From positions 239,689 to 303,688 of the forward strand of contig VIRH01000065.1 of assembly GCA_008107755.1 (NCBI GenBank): a stretch of DNA of 64,000 bases. The letters run 5' to 3'. This DNA is from Rhodobacterales bacterium. Lineage in GTDB: Bacteria > Pseudomonadota > Alphaproteobacteria > Rhizobiales > Stappiaceae. The position numbers and the translations under genes were made by a program. Below the pieces are notes generated by a model. It was not told where the DNA came from and searched no databases. It saw only the letters and a list, made by a program, of their open reading frames with translations. Shown piece after piece: positions 61,061 to 64,000 of the stretch. How positions within the stretch are numbered: position 1 is the stretch's first letter; every line of letters starts with the position of its first letter.

Positions 61061-61971
61061 TCGTCTGTTTCGATATTGGTGGCACCGCGATCAAGGGGGC
61101 CTACGCCCGCACACCGGAAGAAATCCAGGTCCTGCCGAGGATCCCAACGCCGACCACCGATCTGGACGCCTTTGTGGGGGCGCTGCGTACGGTGATCGAG
61201 GGCGCCCCGGAGCCGGTGCTTGCCGTCTCCCTGTCGATTGCCGGCGTCATCGACCCGGACACGCGTCAGGCGATCGTCGCCAATATCCCATGCATTAATG
61301 GCCTACGTCTTCAGGAGGAGCTTGAAAGCCGTCTCGGACTTCCGGTCGCCGTCGCGAACGACGCCGACTGTTTTGCCATGGCCGAAGCCGGCTTCGGGGC
61401 GGGGCGCGGACATGATGTTGTCTTCGGCGTGATCCTCGGATCAGGTGTCGGCGGCGGGCTTGTGGTCCGCGGCCGTCTGATCAATGAGGGCGGCGGGTAT
61501 GCCGGCGAGTGGGGTCACGGTCCCATCTCCGCGACGACGGCGGGCGCCGGCCGGCACTCGGTTCCGCAGTTTGCCTGCGGGTGTGGTCAGACCGGCTGTC
61601 TGGATGCAATCGGCAGCGCGAGAGGACTTGAGCGTCTCGACAAGCACCTTCATGGACGCGACCTTTCCAGCATCGAGATCATTTCCGCTTGGGAAGGAGG
61701 CGATGAGGCGGCGGCTGAAACGATCGACGTTCACGTCGATATTCTCTCCGGTCCGCTGGCTGTTCTCATCAACGCAACAGGAGCCTCGAGGGTCCCGGTC
61801 GGGGGCGGCCTTTCGAATGCGGCCGGTTTGATTACACGGCTCGATGAGGAAACGCGCGGAAAGACATTGCGCAGGTTCGCGGCTCCCGTGGTTGTCCCCG
61901 CCGCCTGCAAGATCGAGCCCGGCCTGATCGGCAGCGCAATGCTCGGTCTCCAGAAGATCTCCGGGATGTGA
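61057..61971 (+). CDS. nagK: ROK-family N-acetylglucosamine kinase
   Basis: 304 residues. N-terminal phosphate motif DIGGTAIKGAY, catalytic Asp in VANDADCFAMAEAGFGAGRG, EWGHGPIS and the ROK zinc site H-x(6)-CGCGQTGC followed by LDAIGS instead of the more common LEAYAS. It phosphorylates the free GlcNAc released by the cytoplasmic hexosaminidase at C6. The start at 61057 overlaps the nagA stop. It is the last gene of the nag operon; no strong terminator is seen before the IS relic. Confidence 0.9.
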   Translation: MIVCFDIGGTAIKGAYARTPEEIQVLPRIPTPTTDLDAFVGALRTVIEGAPEPVLAVSLSIAGVIDPDTRQAIVANIPCINGLRLQEELESRLGLPVAVANDADCFAMAEAGFGAGRGHDVVFGVILGSGVGGGLVVRGRLINEGGGYAGEWGHGPISATTAGAGRHSVPQFACGCGQTGCLDAIGSARGLERLDKHLHGRDLSSIEIISAWEGGDEAAAETIDVHVDILSGPLAVLINATGASRVPVGGGLSNAAGLITRLDEETRGKTLRRFAAPVVVPAACKIEPGLIGSAMLGLQKISGM

Positions 61972-61980
61972 AGTCTCTTT

Positions 61981-62480
61981 TCAGGTGGGATGAGCAGGCA
62001 ATTTGCCAGACCTCGCACCTGGACATACAAACCGGCCCTGCTCCAGGCGTTTGGAAAACAGACAAGCCCCCTGACTGTCCCACCAGATGATCTTCGACAG
62101 ATCACCCTGCCGACCACGGCATACGAACAAGCGCCCAGAATACGGATCTTCGGCCACGACCCCGCTCGGCTTGCACAGACTGGTCTCGGGCGCGCAACGA
62201 AAATATCTGGTCTGGCAAGACAAGCTACCGGAGAAAGTTCAAGCTCAACGAAAAAAGCACTCTCAATGAGATCCGGTTCAGCTGGCATTGGCGCAAACCG
62301 GGGATCCTTCAACCAATTATGGATCATATTGGCATTCGCCGAATACCGGCGCGCCACTTGGGCCACCGAAGCACCGGGAGGAACCGCTCGCCGGCAGATT
62401 TCCCGCTTCTCATCATCAGACCATGTCCGCCGTTTCTTTCGCTTGAACATTCAGGGATCATACACGTGCCCATTTCACTA
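61981..62480 (-). pseudogene. IS66-family relic (truncated tnpA and tnpB)
   Basis: From 62450 leftwards the minus strand encodes the start of IS66 TnpA (KRKKRRTWSDDEKREICRRA, then PGASVAQVARRYSANANMIHNWLKDPRF). At about 62225 this frame loses similarity, and in another frame at about 62154-61984 a piece of IS66 TnpB appears (DPYSGRLFVCRGRQGDLSK, then IIWWDSQGACLFSKRLEQGRFV). The DDE transposase TnpC is absent. Both genes are broken and the middle is deleted, so the element cannot move on its own. A TAAGCGGACACTTAAG stretch near 62479 may be what remains of one end. Confidence 0.8.
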
Positions 62481-62680
62481 AGCGGACACTTAAGGCGCAA
62501 AATCGAAAGGCGGGAGGTGGGATTCAGCGCACGCTCACTGACGAATAAAACGCAAAGCTGCAGAAGCTGCGTGAGCGTCTAGAAAACGTGGGACTATTCA
62601 GTTATCTCTTGAGAAATTTGCTACTGCAACACTCTAGTTTCGAGTAAGCAGCATTCTGGCTAAACCAGCGGTAACGACGG

Positions 62681-63790
62681 GTGACATACTTGGATACCAC
62701 GCAAGAGTTTCTTGAAGCATTTGAATGTGAAAATCCTCCCGAGTTCCACGTAGAAGAAGGCGCCATCACTGCGGTCGTTCTTGCCTACAATGAAGCTCTG
62801 CGGTTTCCTTATTTCTTGGACCATTATAGGTCGTTGGGTGTTTCGAATTTCATCGTCGTCGATAACAACTCTGACGATGGATCGGAAGAACTCTTGAGAG
62901 CCGCGAGCGATGTACTCGTGCTGAGAACCGGAAAACCGTATCGTGAGTACAAGTCGAAATGGCGCCACCTGATTTGCGATCAATACCTCAATGGAAGATG
63001 GGCGATCTTTCCGGATGTCGATGAATTATTCATCTATCCTGGCTGGCCTGAGGTCAAGATTGACGCGCTTGTCGCCTATTTGGATCGCTACGGCTACGAG
63101 TGCATGTTCACGACGATGATCGATATGTATCCAGCTGGCCCCATCCAGGACCTGAAGTACAAGCCCGGCGCTTCCTTCATCGAAGCTTGTCCTTACTTTG
63201 ATGGTTCGGGTTATCGGCACGTGCCGCTCAAAGGGGCTGGCGGACGGGAATTCAATACACCAAAGAGGCATGTTTTCGGGGGGGCTCGCGAGCGGCTCTT
63301 TCATCATAGCTCCAAGCGGAAGCCCAACATGCTGGATGCTCTTTTGTTAGGCGCGCTCTTCCGTTTGCGGAGCAAGGCACCTAGTTCTCGATTGGGTAGA
63401 TATGTTGATCGTCGCTTGTTTAAACTGGTCAAAGACGGCTTGCCTGGCGTCGATCCCCTTATGAGCAAAGTGCCCTTGGTCAAGTGGCGCCGTGGGCTGA
63501 CTTTCTCTGGCGGTGTTCACAACATCACGCAAGAAATCAGTATGGCTCCCGATTGGGGGGCATTACTTCACTTCAAATATCTCGATGACTTCAGTGCGAA
63601 AGTGACCGAGGCTCTCGAGCGTGGCCAACATGCCGTTAGCAGCCGCTTTTATAAGGACTATGAACCTCATCTGGCAAAGATTATGAGCGCTGGCGCATTT
63701 TCGGAGTGTAGTAAAAGATTTGTCGGACCGGAAGTGCTTCTGGAATGTGGACTTATGAGAGAGACACCCAAATACCGTCAGTTTATTTGA
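62681..63790 (+). CDS. GT-A glycosyltransferase, family 2-like
   Basis: 369 residues from a GTG start. N-terminal GT-A start VVLAYNEALRFPYFLDHYRSLGVSNFIVVDNNSDDGSEELL and the DxD-type motif FPDVDELF (near residues 112-119) are clear; the rest (residues 150-369) is an unrecognised C-terminal region with GVHNITQEI and Arg/Lys-rich stretches. It would transfer a sugar onto a surface glycan or protein; acceptor unknown. The base composition looks lower in G+C than the flanking operons and it lies between an IS relic and an IS, both signs of transfer. It is not part of an obvious operon. Confidence 0.8.
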   Translation: MTYLDTTQEFLEAFECENPPEFHVEEGAITAVVLAYNEALRFPYFLDHYRSLGVSNFIVVDNNSDDGSEELLRAASDVLVLRTGKPYREYKSKWRHLICDQYLNGRWAIFPDVDELFIYPGWPEVKIDALVAYLDRYGYECMFTTMIDMYPAGPIQDLKYKPGASFIEACPYFDGSGYRHVPLKGAGGREFNTPKRHVFGGARERLFHHSSKRKPNMLDALLLGALFRLRSKAPSSRLGRYVDRRLFKLVKDGLPGVDPLMSKVPLVKWRRGLTFSGGVHNITQEISMAPDWGALLHFKYLDDFSAKVTEALERGQHAVSSRFYKDYEPHLAKIMSAGAFSECSKRFVGPEVLLECGLMRETPKYRQFI

Positions 63791-63852
63791 ATGACGTTGC
63801 CCCCTGGAGATAATCTAGGCCGTGTGGACGAATTGACTCAGGTATAAATTTA

Positions 63853-64000
63853 GGGATTCCTGATTTGATTTCAAAGTGATTCATAGGTTGCCGACGTGAT
63901 TTGGAGGTCGGCGATGTGTACCAAGATGACAGAACGGGATTTCGAACTGGCACTGGAGGTTTTCCGGGCTTGCTTGCCACGGGTTGGCGCGAAGGCAAAG
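63853..64000 (+). mobile_element. Left end of an insertion sequence, probably IS5 family (partial)
   Basis: GGGATTCCTGATTTGATTTC begins at 63853 after a TTA that could be half of a short target duplication; this resembles IS5-type ends. A transposase frame starts at 63914. The window ends inside the element, so the right end and full length are unseen. Confidence 0.5.
63914..64000 (+). CDS. Transposase N-terminus (partial, right edge of window)
   Basis: 29 codons, MCTKMTERDFELALEVFRAC, then LPRVGAKAK. The 'DFELALEVFRACLP' start is like IS5-family DDE transposases, whose N-terminal region precedes a DDRRFLEALHY-type block. Cut by the window edge; an internal ATG (63926) is an alternative start. 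Confidence 0.5.
   Translation, partial: MCTKMTERDFELALEVFRACLPRVGAKAK

Overview
The window looks like chromosomal or megaplasmid DNA from a heterotrophic alphaproteobacterium of the Hyphomicrobiales/Stappiaceae type. The signs are high G+C, a MucR/Ros regulator, a DUF1612 protein of the rhizobial plasmid type, DctPQM TRAP transporters, and many compact operons with ATGA overlaps. No tRNA, rRNA, CRISPR array or replication origin was recognised. The species assignment is inference.

Layout. 1-690 holds the start of a class I fructose-1,6-bisphosphatase that runs off the left edge. 691-6400 is a regulator and mobile-module zone: a long non-coding stretch with two palindromes, mucR, a ParDE toxin-antitoxin pair with its own operator, and a tyrosine recombinase divergent from a DUF1612 protein. 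6631-27079 is a large catabolic island. It contains a class III CoA-transferase, two acyl-CoA dehydrogenases, three hot-dog (MaoC-like) proteins, three DapA-fold aldolases, an HpcH/HpaI aldolase, a hydantoinase-like amidohydrolase, a tautomerase, an AMP-forming ligase, a DUF3830 protein, two complete TRAP transporters, and LysR and GntR regulators. It reads as import of carboxylates, CoA activation, desaturation and hydration, then retro-aldol cleavage. The substrate is not known.

27208-34360 is mostly housekeeping: hflKC with two small upstream genes, a Crp/Fnr regulator, a small conserved protein, and a soluble chemoreceptor with two PAS domains. 34755-41835 is an IclR gene facing a six-gene operon for a Tat-exported binding protein, a two-domain isochorismatase-like hydrolase, a PotABC-like ABC importer and an extra membrane protein. 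Two tandem 14-bp elements sit just upstream of that operon.

42193-61971 is an aminosugar (GlcNAc/chitooligosaccharide) region with D-amino-acid-type enzymes mixed in. One minus-strand operon is ridA, rpiR, SDR, GH20 hexosaminidase, M81 hydrolase, MFS. A divergent operon is an NTF2-like protein, a second M81 hydrolase and a D-threonine-aldolase-like enzyme. A sugar ABC importer with a Gfo/Idh/MocA enzyme lies further right, followed by nagQ-nagB-II-nagA-nagK. A plausible flow is ABC import of short GlcNAc oligomers, cytoplasmic GH20 cleavage, ROK phosphorylation, NagA deacetylation and SIS-type deamination. Shared AT-rich palindromes in front of the divergent promoters suggest one RpiR regulon.

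61981-64000 is a boundary zone: a decayed IS66 relic, an apparently lower-G+C glycosyltransferase, and the first part of another insertion sequence, probably IS5-like, cut by the window edge.
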